A stretch of DNA of 64,000 nucleotides from Salinispora vitiensis (lineage in GTDB: Bacteria; Actinomycetota; Actinomycetes; Mycobacteriales; Micromonosporaceae): positions 3,312,426 to 3,376,425 of the forward strand of contig NZ_KB900388.1 of the NCBI RefSeq assembly GCF_000378825.1. The letters are read 5' to 3'. The translations under genes and the position numbers were made by a program. Under the pieces are notes generated by a model that searched no databases, was not told the origin of the DNA, and saw only the letters and a program-made list of their open reading frames with translations. Positions 32,628 through 41,174 of the stretch are shown piece after piece; within the stretch, counting starts at the first letter, position 1, and every line of letters begins with the position of its first letter.

Positions 32628-33034
32628 TCCGGCACAGCCGCCGGCACACCGTGGAACGGTCGAACCTCCAGCCACTCGTGGATCGGCCTACCGCCCGGAC
32701 CGGGGGCCGCCGACAGCTCCCCCGCCAGCTCCACCGCGCGGTCCCACGACTCGACATCGATGATGTACCACCCGGCGATCAGGTCCTTGGTCTCGACGAA
32801 CGGCCCGTCGGTCACCGGCGGCCGCCCCTCGCCGTCGTACCGCACGAATGCGCCGTCCGGCGACAGCGCCTGGGCGTCCACGAGTTCGCCCGTCTCCTCC
32901 AGCCGCGCCCCGAAGTCGTGCATGAACCGCAGGTGCGCGTCGACCTCGTCGGGCGTCCACTGGTCCATCGGCGCCCAGTCCACCGTGGGCGCCGGGCCAC
33001 CCCGGTAGTGCTTGAGCAGCAGGTACTTGGCCAT
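32624..33034 (-). CDS. YCII-related DGPF-domain protein, partner of the ECF42 sigma factor
   Basis: 136 residues from the ATG at 33034 (Shine-Dalgarno GGAGAAG). MAKYLLLKHYRGGPAP, a central HLRFMHDFGARLEETGELVD and the hallmark VTDGPFVETKDLIAGWYIID with the DGPF motif. Family members are small ferredoxin-like-fold proteins of unclear activity, encoded beside ECF42 sigma factors. It overlaps the sigma gene by four bases. Confidence 0.92.
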   Translation of the reverse strand: MAKYLLLKHYRGGPAPTVDWAPMDQWTPDEVDAHLRFMHDFGARLEETGELVDAQALSPDGAFVRYDGEGRPPVTDGPFVETKDLIAGWYIIDVESWDRAVELAGELSAAPGPGGRPIHEWLEVRPFHGVPAAVPE

Positions 33035-33071
33035 CAGCTTCTCCTGACGAGGCGACATCTCCGACAACAGC

Positions 33072-33110
33072 TCCGCGCGGGGGCGTACCGACTCCCCGCC
33101 CCCGCGCGGA
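33072..33110 (-). terminator. perfect 14-base hairpin between aminopeptidase and DGPF genes
   Basis: TCCGCGCGGGGGCG (33072-33085) pairs fully with CGCCCCCGCGCGGA (33097-33110). It lies downstream of the minus-strand aminopeptidase gene and upstream of the DGPF/sigma operon. No U-run follows, but the position fits a terminator. Confidence 0.55.
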
Positions 33111-33189
33111 CCCTACTGCGAATCGATCGATCCGGCCCCCTGCCACACGGGACCGGCAACGACCTCTTGCCGGCCAGCCGACGATCGGT

Positions 33190-34602
33190 TCAGGCCGCCG
33201 GGCACCGCGCACCGTGGGCGGGCAACGTCAGGTCGACGAGGTAGCGGTCCACCGCGGCCTTCGTGCAGTCGGTGCGCTCGTAGGTGCCGTGGCCCCAGCC
33301 CTCGTACGTCACCAGACGCCCATGCCGGCCAAGCTGCCGGGCGACGTTGGTGGCCCAGTTGTAGCCGGTACGGGGGTCGTGCAGGGCGTTGAGCAACAAC
33401 AGCGGAGTACGGGTCCGTACCTGCGGTGCGTGCGGTGGGTTCCGGACCGGCGACGGCCAGCCGAGGCAGGTCTGCACCGCCAGCAGCCCGCTGCCGTACC
33501 GGATGTCCGGCCCGGCCGCCGCGGCCTCCCGGACCAGACCGGCGTACTCGGTGTAGTTGCGGACCGGGACGGGCCAATCCGCGCAGAAGGCGGCTGCGGA
33601 GAGTGGAAGATTCAGCTCGGGGGGCGGGGAGCCGGCCTCCATGTCACGCACGGCGACCGCCAGCTCCGACCAGTCCGGATCGGCAAGCTCCTTAAGCGCC
33701 ACGGCGGTGACGTCGAAGGCGGTACGCGGCGCGTACTCGCCCCGATCCGCGCGGGCCAGCACCTCGGCCCAGATCGCCCGCACGTCCCGACCGTGCAGCA
33801 CGCACTCGGTTGACCGGTCACACCAGGAGACGAACTCGTCGAACGAGTCCTGCAGCGCGGCTGCCTGGGTGCGGACGAAGGGGCGCAGCCCCAGGCTGTG
33901 GTCGAACACGCCCTCCAGCACGACGGCTCGCACCCGGTGCGGGTACCGCTCGGCGTACTGCTGACCCAGCAGGGTGCCGTAGGAACTGCCGTGGAAGGAG
34001 AGCTGGCGCTCGCCCAGTGCGCGCCGCAACGCCTCCAGATCGCGCACCGTGCTGAGCGTGTCGGCGTGGTCGAAGACCGGGCTGGTTGGCCGGCACCGCT
34101 CCCAGAACGCCTGGTTGTAGGCCACCATGGCATCGAAGTCCGCCTGGCTGCCCAGCGGAACCGGCGGTTTGGGCAGCGTCGGGTCCGGGCTGCAATCCGG
34201 CGCGGCGCTGCCGGCAACCGTACGCGGGTCGAAGCTGACCACGTCGAACCGGTCGAGCAACTCGTCGCTGAACCGATCCCCCTTCCGGATTCGTACCACT
34301 CCGGAATCTCCCGGGCCGCCCGGCCCGAACACCAGCGTGCCCACCCGTTGCTGCGACTCCCGCGCTGGCCGGCGCGCGACGGAGAGCTCAAACGTCGGGC
34401 CATGCGGGCGGGACCAGTCCACCGGCAGCCGGAGCTGGGCACACTCCACCGTGCCTTCCGGGGCGGACGCTGGTGGCTCTTCCTGGCATTCGCCCCAGGG
34501 AAGGGTGGGTGTCGCGGGGGCCGGATCGGCCCGGGCCGGCGCGGACACTCCGGCGACCAGGGTGAGCGCGGCGACCGCGGTGGTCAGGGTACGGCTGGGC
34601 AT
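33190..34602 (-). CDS. secreted alpha/beta hydrolase, tripeptidyl aminopeptidase-like
   Basis: 470 residues from the ATG at 34602 (GGAGGCGCC upstream). Signal peptide 1-26 (RTLTTAVAALTLVAGVSAPARA). Then LVFGPGGPGDSGV (oxyanion region), nucleophile elbow GSSYG, and a C-terminal TAP-like domain with LLLNALHDPRTGY and GWGHGTYE, where Asp and His complete the triad. Close families are the Streptomyces SlpD/SlpE and Tap exported aminopeptidases that trim N-termini of extracellular peptides. Cys residues near both ends may be disulfide-linked. Confidence 0.88.
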   Translation of the reverse strand: MPSRTLTTAVAALTLVAGVSAPARADPAPATPTLPWGECQEEPPASAPEGTVECAQLRLPVDWSRPHGPTFELSVARRPARESQQRVGTLVFGPGGPGDSGVVRIRKGDRFSDELLDRFDVVSFDPRTVAGSAAPDCSPDPTLPKPPVPLGSQADFDAMVAYNQAFWERCRPTSPVFDHADTLSTVRDLEALRRALGERQLSFHGSSYGTLLGQQYAERYPHRVRAVVLEGVFDHSLGLRPFVRTQAAALQDSFDEFVSWCDRSTECVLHGRDVRAIWAEVLARADRGEYAPRTAFDVTAVALKELADPDWSELAVAVRDMEAGSPPPELNLPLSAAAFCADWPVPVRNYTEYAGLVREAAAAGPDIRYGSGLLAVQTCLGWPSPVRNPPHAPQVRTRTPLLLLNALHDPRTGYNWATNVARQLGRHGRLVTYEGWGHGTYERTDCTKAAVDRYLVDLTLPAHGARCPAA

Positions 34603-34666
34603 GGCGCCTCCTTCAGAACTACCATGCCGTCCATACTCGACTACCAATTCATCCTCTGCTATGGGC

Positions 34667-34693
34667 ATAGCTCCGGATAGGACCCGGAGCTAT
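34667..34693. promoter_or_regulatory. 10-base palindrome upstream of the aminopeptidase
   Basis: ATAGCTCCGG (34667-34676) and CCGGAGCTAT (34684-34693) form a perfect inverted repeat with a 7-base spacer. It is 65 bases upstream of the aminopeptidase start and 84 bases after the end of the acylase gene, so it may be an operator or a terminator without U-run. Confidence 0.45.
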
Positions 34694-34715
34694 ACCCCTT
34701 AGGGGCCACCCCGCT

Positions 34716-34765
34716 CCGGCGGGCCCGCACTCCACGGAAGCCGGCGGGCCCGCACTCCGCGGAAG
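34716..34765. repeat. 25-bp tandem duplication
   Basis: Two adjacent 25-base units beginning CCGGCGGGCCCGCACTCC and ending CGGAAG differ by one base. They lie just past the stop of the acylase gene (34777) in non-coding DNA. Confidence 0.8.
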
Positions 34766-34776
34766 CCGGCTGGCCG

Positions 34777-37575
34777 TCACGGCTCCAGGGTGAGCGTCTG
34801 CGCTGCTTCCGCCTCGATACTGGTTTCCTCCCAGCGCATCGGCAGGGTTTCCCCGGTACGCCACAGCTCCAGCTGGTCGTCGTAGTTGCGGTGGAACGCG
34901 TGGCCGGAGTTGCCAGTCAGCTGGATCCACCGGGAGGCGTCCAGGTCCGCCAAGTCAACGATCATCCGCATGGACGGAACGGCCTTGACCTCGTACCCGT
35001 CGGCGGCGTCCCAGCTGGTGGCGTTGACGATCCCGCTGCCGCCGGAGACGCCGACCGGGTCAGCGTTGAAAAGCCACTCGACGACCCCCACCCCCGAGGT
35101 GCCGAAGGACTGGTTCCGCACCGTCAACGTGTGCATCCGGCCCCAGCGCCAGTCGGCCGGCTCGTCGCCCTGCTCGCGGGAGAGTTCGCTCGCCGCCGCT
35201 TCGGCCGCCGCGCGCAGCAGGTCGTCCCGGCCCTCGACGGCCTCGGTCTCCGGTCGGTCCCACCACGGCGAGTCGGGCTGGCTGAGCAGACCCCGCACCA
35301 CCTCGTACGACTGGTCGTTGCCGTCGAGCCGGTGGTCCGCGGGCAGCTCATCGAAGGTCGCCAGGAGCAGGTGCCGCCAGACGGCGTTGTAGTACGCCGC
35401 CGCGGCGGAACGACGCCCGTCCTCGGTGCCCGGCTCCCCCTCCGCCGGCTGCTGGTAGTCCCACTCCGTCCACAGCTCGGTGGCGGACCGGACCAGATCC
35501 GAGGCATCGGCGGCGACAGCCGACCGGACCGCCGGGACGAGCGTCGGCGCGAAACCGTTGCGGTTGTCGAACTGCATGGCCTGCACGTCCGCGACGGTGA
35601 TCGCCCCGGCCTCCCGGGCCGAGCTGATCAACTCGTGGATGCGCTGGCTGCGGTAGCCGTAGTGCCAGTCGGTGGTGAGCAGGTGCGGGTACGACGGGCC
35701 GATGACGGCCTCGTTGGCGGTGACCAGGTAGCCGGCGGGCGGGTTGAGGACACTCGGCAACTCCGCGAAGGGAAGGAAGCCCTGCCAGTCGTACGCCGAG
35801 TCCCACCCGGGTGCCATCCATCGCCCGTCTCCCGTGCCCTGCACCGGGATCCGGCCGGGGGCCTGGTAGCCGATGTTGCCGTCGGTGTCGGCGTAGACCA
35901 GGTTCTGCGCGGGCACCTCGAACAGCGCCGCCGCGGCGCGGAAGTCGGTCCAGTTCGTGGCGGTGTTCAGCTTGAAGATGGCGTCGGCGGTCCGGCCCGG
36001 CGCGAGCGCGGTCCAGCTCAGCGCGATGGCGTAGCCGTCACGCTGCGCGCCGTCGGTGGGCGCCGGCCCTTCGGTGGGCGCCGGCTCTTCGGGGTGCGGC
36101 TGCGGGGTGGCGGCGACCGGTGCCGGCGAACCCGCCGGGTCGACCGGCGGCGCGAGACCGATCTCGCGTAGTTCGGCCGATGCGTCCGAGAGCAGGGGGC
36201 CGTGCCCGGAGGCCCGTACGGTGATCGACACCTCCTCGCCGCCGGCGACCTTGATGGTTTCGGTGCGGGTCGTCAACGGCTGCCACTCTCCGTCGACCTG
36301 CACCCGGTCGCCGTCCACCCGCTCCAGGTAGAGATCGGTGACGTCGGGGCTCAGGTTGGTGAAGCCCCAGGCGACGTGGGCGTTGTGCCCGATGACCACG
36401 CCCGGTATGCCGGAGAAGCTGAAACCGGAGACGTTGATGTCGCACGCGCAGTGCAGGCCGTTCTGGTACCAGATGCCGGGCATGCTGGGACCGAGGTGCG
36501 GATCGTTGGCGAGGATCGGCTTCCCGGTGTCGGTCAGGTCGCCGGCGATAACCCACGAGTTGGAGCCGATGCCCCGACCGGTGCCCACCATGGTCGGCAG
36601 CCGGGAAAGCCCGCCGGCCAGCGCGGTGACCAGCCCGGTGGCAGCCGTACCAGCGGTGGGGTCAGCCGGTTCCACGACGCCGGCTGGTGGGGCGGTGGCT
36701 GGTGGGGCGGTGGCTGGTTCGACCGGGTTCGCGGGGAGCACGCCCCCGCCCGTTCCGGCAGTCTCGGTCCCGGCGGGACCCGAGCGCTCAGCCGGGTCCG
36801 GCGAAGCCGGGTCGGCTTCCTGGTCGGCTTCCTGGTCGAAGGCGCCGTCCACGATGCCGCCCGCGATGACGATCGGCTGGTGCCGGTCGAAAGGGTAGCC
36901 CGGATACAACTCCTCGACCTGCGGGCGGGTCAGACCCTCGGCGAGGAGCGCCGCCCGGGAGATCTCGTCTTTCATGTTGCCGCGCAGGTCCCACGCCATC
37001 GCCTTCAGCCAGGCGAGACTGTCCACCGGGTGCCACGCCTCGATCTCATAGCCCGAGTTCTGCAGGCCGAGTACAGCGTACTCCAGACTCGCCCGACTCC
37101 CGTCGTTTTCGTCGAGCCAGGCGTTCACCCCGTCGGCGTACACCTGCAGGTAGCGCTTGGTTTCCGCCCCGAGGAGGTCCCACTCCTGCTCGGCGACCCG
37201 ACGCCACCCCATCGTCCGGAGGTAGACGTCGGTCTCCACCTGGCTCTCGCCGAAGAGTTCGGCGAGCCGGCCCGCGGTGAGATGGCGGCGGAAGTCCATC
37301 TCCCAGAACCGATCCTGCGCGTGAAGGTAGCCCTGGGCCCGAAACAGATCCTCGGCGGTCTCCGCGTACACCTGCGGGATGCCGTGCTCGTCGCGGTGCA
37401 CGGTAACCGGTGCGGTGAGCCCGGGCAGCCGAAGCGCACCGTCGTGCTGCGGGAACGCTCGCCGTACCGTCCACACGGCGGTGAGGGTGAGCACGAGGGC
37501 CAGTGCGGTGAGGACCGCCACGGTCCAGAGCGCGATCTTACGTATCCGGGGCGAAAGAATACGTGCGGGATTCAC
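34777..37575 (-). CDS. penicillin acylase family Ntn-hydrolase
   Basis: 932 residues. A membrane/signal segment lies at 13-36 (KIALWTVAVLTALALVLTLT). The alpha region includes HGIPQVYAETAEDLFRAQGY and QDRFWEMDFRRHLTAGRLAE. The catalytic Ser338 follows Gly in RGIGSNSWVIAG, the usual autocleavage point giving the beta chain. FANDPHLG-like residues (ILANDPHLGPSMPGIWYQ) follow. A Pro/Ala/Glu linker of about 80 residues (about 247-325) is inserted just before the cleavage site and is rich in short repeats. Relatives cleave acyl-homoserine lactones or beta-lactam side chains; the natural substrate here is unknown. Probably surface-exposed. Confidence 0.92.
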   Translation of the reverse strand: MNPARILSPRIRKIALWTVAVLTALALVLTLTAVWTVRRAFPQHDGALRLPGLTAPVTVHRDEHGIPQVYAETAEDLFRAQGYLHAQDRFWEMDFRRHLTAGRLAELFGESQVETDVYLRTMGWRRVAEQEWDLLGAETKRYLQVYADGVNAWLDENDGSRASLEYAVLGLQNSGYEIEAWHPVDSLAWLKAMAWDLRGNMKDEISRAALLAEGLTRPQVEELYPGYPFDRHQPIVIAGGIVDGAFDQEADQEADPASPDPAERSGPAGTETAGTGGGVLPANPVEPATAPPATAPPAGVVEPADPTAGTAATGLVTALAGGLSRLPTMVGTGRGIGSNSWVIAGDLTDTGKPILANDPHLGPSMPGIWYQNGLHCACDINVSGFSFSGIPGVVIGHNAHVAWGFTNLSPDVTDLYLERVDGDRVQVDGEWQPLTTRTETIKVAGGEEVSITVRASGHGPLLSDASAELREIGLAPPVDPAGSPAPVAATPQPHPEEPAPTEGPAPTDGAQRDGYAIALSWTALAPGRTADAIFKLNTATNWTDFRAAAALFEVPAQNLVYADTDGNIGYQAPGRIPVQGTGDGRWMAPGWDSAYDWQGFLPFAELPSVLNPPAGYLVTANEAVIGPSYPHLLTTDWHYGYRSQRIHELISSAREAGAITVADVQAMQFDNRNGFAPTLVPAVRSAVAADASDLVRSATELWTEWDYQQPAEGEPGTEDGRRSAAAAYYNAVWRHLLLATFDELPADHRLDGNDQSYEVVRGLLSQPDSPWWDRPETEAVEGRDDLLRAAAEAAASELSREQGDEPADWRWGRMHTLTVRNQSFGTSGVGVVEWLFNADPVGVSGGSGIVNATSWDAADGYEVKAVPSMRMIVDLADLDASRWIQLTGNSGHAFHRNYDDQLELWRTGETLPMRWEETSIEAEAAQTLTLEP

Positions 37576-37680
37576 ACCGAAATCCTAGAGGTTCGATGAG
37601 CTGTTGGGTGATCTTGAAGCCCGGGTAACGTGTGCCCGGCAGCGGCAGCCATTGACGCGTACGAGCGGCGGGAGCGGCAG

Positions 37681-38346
37681 ATGAATCCGACGATCGCCCT
37701 TCTTCCCAGCGCGCTGCTCGGACCCGCCGTCTGGCAGCCGGTGCGGGAACGACTCCGCGCCGCCGGCCGGGATGTCATCGTCGCCGGAGAGCCGGGGGCG
37801 AGCGGGACCTCCGTGGCCGACGTCCTGCGGTGGTACCTGGACAGCCTGCCCACCGGTCGCGACTACGTGCTGGTGCCGCAGAGCAACGCCGGCCTGTACG
37901 TCCCGGCCATCACCGCGCAGCGCTCGGTGACCGGGCTCGTCTTCGTGGACGCGATCCTCCCACCCCAGCAGGGCAACACCCCGGTGGCACCGCAGCGCCT
38001 ACAGGAAATGCTGCAGACCCTCGCCGGGCCGGACGGCGAGCTGCCGGTCTGGACCTCCTGGTGGCCACCGGAGGAGGTCGCCGCCCTCTTCCCGTCCGAG
38101 CAGGTCAGGGCGGAGGTGTCCGCACAGCAACAGCGCTTTCCGCTCAGCTACTTCGCGCAGCGGATAACCATCGCCCCCGGCTGGTCCGACCGTCCCGCCG
38201 GCTATCTCGCCTTCGGCGACGCGTACCAACCCGAACGGGTCACGGCGGAGAGTTGGGGTTGGCGCTCGGCCCAGCTCGACGGTGGACACCTGCACATGCT
38301 GACCGCACCGGGCGAGGTCGCCGCCGCGCTCGCCCGGCTGCTCTGA
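37681..38346 (+). CDS. alpha/beta hydrolase family protein
   Basis: 221 residues from the ATG at 37681 (GGGAGCGGCAG upstream). It opens with ALLPSALLGPAVWQPV (oxyanion region). The nucleophile elbow is unusual, VLVPQSNAGLYVPA, with Ser preceded by Gln instead of Gly-His. The C-terminal ESWGWRSAQLDGGHLHML provides the His. No signal peptide. It resembles small cytoplasmic hydrolases of unknown substrate. It is divergent from the acylase gene, with 105 bases between. Confidence 0.75.
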   Translation: MNPTIALLPSALLGPAVWQPVRERLRAAGRDVIVAGEPGASGTSVADVLRWYLDSLPTGRDYVLVPQSNAGLYVPAITAQRSVTGLVFVDAILPPQQGNTPVAPQRLQEMLQTLAGPDGELPVWTSWWPPEEVAALFPSEQVRAEVSAQQQRFPLSYFAQRITIAPGWSDRPAGYLAFGDAYQPERVTAESWGWRSAQLDGGHLHMLTAPGEVAAALARLL

Positions 38347-38367
38347 TCAGCTCCGGCACCGACCGCG

Positions 38368-40437
38368 TCACGGTGTGTTTTTCCCGGCGGCAGCGGTCTG
38401 GCGGGGTAGCGACCCGGGAACGTCGTAGCCGGCGGCTTGCAGGCGGAACAACTCGGCGTACCGACCGCCGACAGCGAGCAGGTCGTCGTGGGTGCCGGCT
38501 TCGACGAGCCGGCCGTGGTGCAGGACGTAGATGCGATCCGCGTGGCGGACGTTGGCCAGCCGGTGGGTGATGAGGATGGTGATCCCGTGGCCCTGCCGGT
38601 CGCGGATCGCCTGGAACAGGGCGTCCTCCGCGCGTGGGTCGAGCGCTGAGGAGGGCTCGTCCATGATGAGCAGGTCGGCGTCCCGCAGGAAGCCCCGGGC
38701 GGCCGTGATGCGTTGCCACTGCCCACCGGAGAGGTCCTGACCGCCGGCGAAGGTCCGGTCGAGCAGGGTCTCGTAGCCGTGCGGCAATTCCTTGATCATG
38801 TTGTGGGCGACGGCGCGGTCGGCGGCGGCCTCGATGCGATCGGGCCGCGGGGTGGTGGTGAGGTCACCGATGGCGATGTTCGTGGCGGCGGTGAACGGCC
38901 ACTTGTGGTACTCCTGCGTCACCACCGCGATCCGGTCCCGTAGCTCGTCGGTGTCCCAGTCGTCGGTCGGTCGGCCGTTGTAGCGGATGATCCCGCTCGT
39001 GGGCGTCCGCAGGGTGGCGATCATTGTGGCGAGGGTGGACTTGCCGGAGCCGTTCTCCCCCACGAACGCTACCGTCTGCCCCGCCGCGATACTCAGGCTG
39101 ACCTGGTCAACGGCGGCGGCCTCCCGGTCGGGGTAGCGCAGGCTGACCGCGTCCACCGCGACCGCGCGCAACCGCTTCGGCGCCGGGCCAACAGCGGCAC
39201 CGGTACGCGGCTCGGGCAGGCGGTCAGCGGCACCGGTACGCGGCGCGGGCAGGTAGTCGGCGGCGCGGGTCATGAAGCCGGTGTAGTCGCGGAAGTGCTG
39301 GCCCTCGGTGTAGGCGCGGTCCATCTGGAAGGTGACCACCGCCAGGGATCGCTGGGCGGACTGCACGGCGATGACGCCGGTGGCCGCGGCGGCCAGGGGG
39401 ATGTGCCCCTCGACCAGCAGGAAGCCGAGCAGCACGTAGACCACGGCGGTGGCGATCCCACCGATCATCGCGCCGACGGTGGTGGTCGTGGTGACCCGAC
39501 GGGCCAGCGCGAGCTGGATCCCGGTCTCGACCCCCATCACCCGGTCGTACTGGTCGAGCAGGAAGGACCGCAGCCCGTAGCTGCGCAGCTCGGGGGCGGA
39601 GTCGCGTTCGGCCATCAACCGGTGCAGCAGCCACAACCGACGCCGCCGCACCGACCCCGCCGCGTACGTCTGGTAGCGCAGGTGCCCGGCACGCAGCGAC
39701 GCCCACCCGTTCGGCACCGTGGCCACCAGCAGCGCGACCAGCAGCAGCGGGTGGATCACCACGACGGCGACCGCGACGGCGAGCACACCGGTGAGGCCGG
39801 CGAGCAGGTTTATCGACGCCTGCACCAGGCCGGTGGTGGAGTCTGCGCCACGAGAGGCTCGCTCCATATCGTCGGCGAAGGCGTCCGCGTCGAACGCCTC
39901 CAGCCGGACCGCCGTGGTCACCTCGAACAGACCCCGTTCCACCTCCCGGTCGACTTTCGGGCTCAGTCCGTTCTGGGCGTACCCCATCGCGGTGGCCATG
40001 CCGGCGCGCAACGCGGTCACCGCCGCCAGGGCGACCAGGGCGGGCAGCGCGGCGAGCACCTTGTCGGCGGTCGGGCCCCCGGCGAACAACTCCACTAGGA
40101 CCCGCTGCGCGGCGAGGAGCCCGAAGGCGGCCAGCACTCCGGCTCCCACCGTGGTGCCCGCCACGATCGCGGTACGGAGCCGGTCGGCCCGCCAGCTCAC
40201 GGCCAGCGCCGCGCCCACCAGTCGGGGCAGCTCGGAGAAGACCGCGAAGAGACCGGCCTGCGCCCGCGCTCGCACCCCGGTCTCCCACCACATCTGGCGC
40301 AGCTCCGGTAAGGCCGCGTCCCGCACACCCCCGGCATCGGGGCGCGGGTCACGCTGGCTCGGCTTCGGCTTCGGCTTCGGCTTCGGCTTCGGCTTCGGCT
40401 GATCGGACGGGCGGTCGGGCAGGCTGGTCGTCGACAT
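38368..40437 (-). CDS. ABC transporter, fused membrane and ATPase domains
   Basis: 689 residues from the ATG at 40437. A Lys-Pro repeat encoded by a hexanucleotide array (residues 13-27) is followed by an exporter membrane domain of about six helices (for example LLAGLTGVLAVAVAVVVIHP, VGAMIGGIATAVVYVLLGFL) and a C-terminal ATPase: Walker A GENGSGKST, signature LSGGQWQRITAARGF, Walker B LLIMDEPSSALD, H-loop ITHRLANVR. Half-transporters like this dimerise to export peptides, lipids or drugs. An array of three operator-like repeats lies upstream at 40486. Confidence 0.9.
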   Translation of the reverse strand: MSTTSLPDRPSDQPKPKPKPKPKPKPSQRDPRPDAGGVRDAALPELRQMWWETGVRARAQAGLFAVFSELPRLVGAALAVSWRADRLRTAIVAGTTVGAGVLAAFGLLAAQRVLVELFAGGPTADKVLAALPALVALAAVTALRAGMATAMGYAQNGLSPKVDREVERGLFEVTTAVRLEAFDADAFADDMERASRGADSTTGLVQASINLLAGLTGVLAVAVAVVVIHPLLLVALLVATVPNGWASLRAGHLRYQTYAAGSVRRRRLWLLHRLMAERDSAPELRSYGLRSFLLDQYDRVMGVETGIQLALARRVTTTTTVGAMIGGIATAVVYVLLGFLLVEGHIPLAAAATGVIAVQSAQRSLAVVTFQMDRAYTEGQHFRDYTGFMTRAADYLPAPRTGAADRLPEPRTGAAVGPAPKRLRAVAVDAVSLRYPDREAAAVDQVSLSIAAGQTVAFVGENGSGKSTLATMIATLRTPTSGIIRYNGRPTDDWDTDELRDRIAVVTQEYHKWPFTAATNIAIGDLTTTPRPDRIEAAADRAVAHNMIKELPHGYETLLDRTFAGGQDLSGGQWQRITAARGFLRDADLLIMDEPSSALDPRAEDALFQAIRDRQGHGITILITHRLANVRHADRIYVLHHGRLVEAGTHDDLLAVGGRYAELFRLQAAGYDVPGSLPRQTAAAGKNTP
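40361..40400. repeat. hexanucleotide tandem repeat coding for Lys-Pro
   Basis: GGCTTC repeated 6.7 times. On the minus strand it encodes a PKPKPK tract at the N-terminus of the ABC exporter. A six-base unit keeps the frame, so length changes would alter only the tract. Confidence 0.9.
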
Positions 40438-40485
40438 GCGGGAAACGTAGGACCGGTCGGGGGGACACGCCCGCAGCACCGCGCG

Positions 40486-40558
40486 CCGACAATGTCGGTA
40501 GCGGCGACACCGATTCCGACAATGTCAGTGGTGACGGAACCGATTCCGACAATGGCGG
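40486..40558. promoter_or_regulatory. three phased operator-like repeats, 30-bp period
   Basis: CCGACAATGTCGG, a perfect 13-base palindrome (40486-40498), is followed by degenerate copies CCGACAATGTCAG (40516) and CCGACAATGGCGG (40546) at exactly 30-base intervals. The array occupies the intergenic region between the divergent ABC exporter and the XRE-type regulator gene, so it is a likely operator for that regulator. Confidence 0.65.
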
Positions 40559-40670
40559 TAGCCATGCCGAAGCCGACATCACCCGAACGCGTCGGCGACT
40601 CCGGGCGAAAGTGTCACCAGCGACAGCTACGGTGTTCGCTCATCGTGACCGCGACCCGGGGGTGGCAGCG

Positions 40671-41174
40671 ATGCGCGACACCGACGACACCAGGACCGCC
40701 CGCCACGCCCTCGGCCGTCGCCTCGCCGAGCTGCGCCGCGCCGCCGGGCAGACCCAGCACAGCCTCGCTCGGCTCGTCCAGTACGGACGCAGCTCGGTGG
40801 CGAACACCGAAACCGGTCGCCAACATCCGGAACGGCCCTTCTGGGCCCGCTGCGACGAGGCGCTGCGCACCGGTGGGGTGCTCACCGCCGAATACGACCG
40901 CATCGCGCACCGGGAGCGCCGTCACCGCGCGCCGGGACCGCGCGGTGACGGCGCCGCCCCGACCAGCGGCCTCCCAGCCACGTGGTGGGAGGCCGTGGAC
41001 GACACCGATGGCTGCTCACCGGCCGATCTGGTGGACCGGCTCTGTCTCCTGCGCCACGATGTGGACCGCGCGATCGTCGCGCTGACCTGGCTCGGCTACC
41101 ACCCCACCGCGACGATCAACCACTCCGGGTCGCCGGCGGAGATGAACGAGGACTGGTCCGCGACATCGTCGTAG
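40671..41174 (+). CDS. XRE-family helix-turn-helix protein
   Basis: About 167 residues from the ATG at 40671 (GGGGGTGGCAGCG upstream; an in-frame start at 40611 is possible). The HTH is LGRRLAELRRAAGQTQHSLA followed by RLVQYGRSSVANTETGRQ. The rest is unlike the DUF5753 ligand domain and includes TWWEAVDDTDGCSPADLVDR. It is divergent from the ABC exporter, with the phased repeats between. Its last 26 codons run antisense over the end of the convergent glucanase gene (79-base overlap). Confidence 0.75.
   Translation: MRDTDDTRTARHALGRRLAELRRAAGQTQHSLARLVQYGRSSVANTETGRQHPERPFWARCDEALRTGGVLTAEYDRIAHRERRHRAPGPRGDGAAPTSGLPATWWEAVDDTDGCSPADLVDRLCLLRHDVDRAIVALTWLGYHPTATINHSGSPAEMNEDWSATSS

Noticed and set aside
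33190..34602. Secreted hydrolase as a beta-lactamase or lipase
   Set aside because: The GSSYG elbow and the TAP-like C-terminus point to the exported aminopeptidase group.
40486..40558. Regular repeats read as a CRISPR array
   Set aside because: Only three units, degenerate, 30-bp period with a 13-bp core and no cas genes; better explained as operators.
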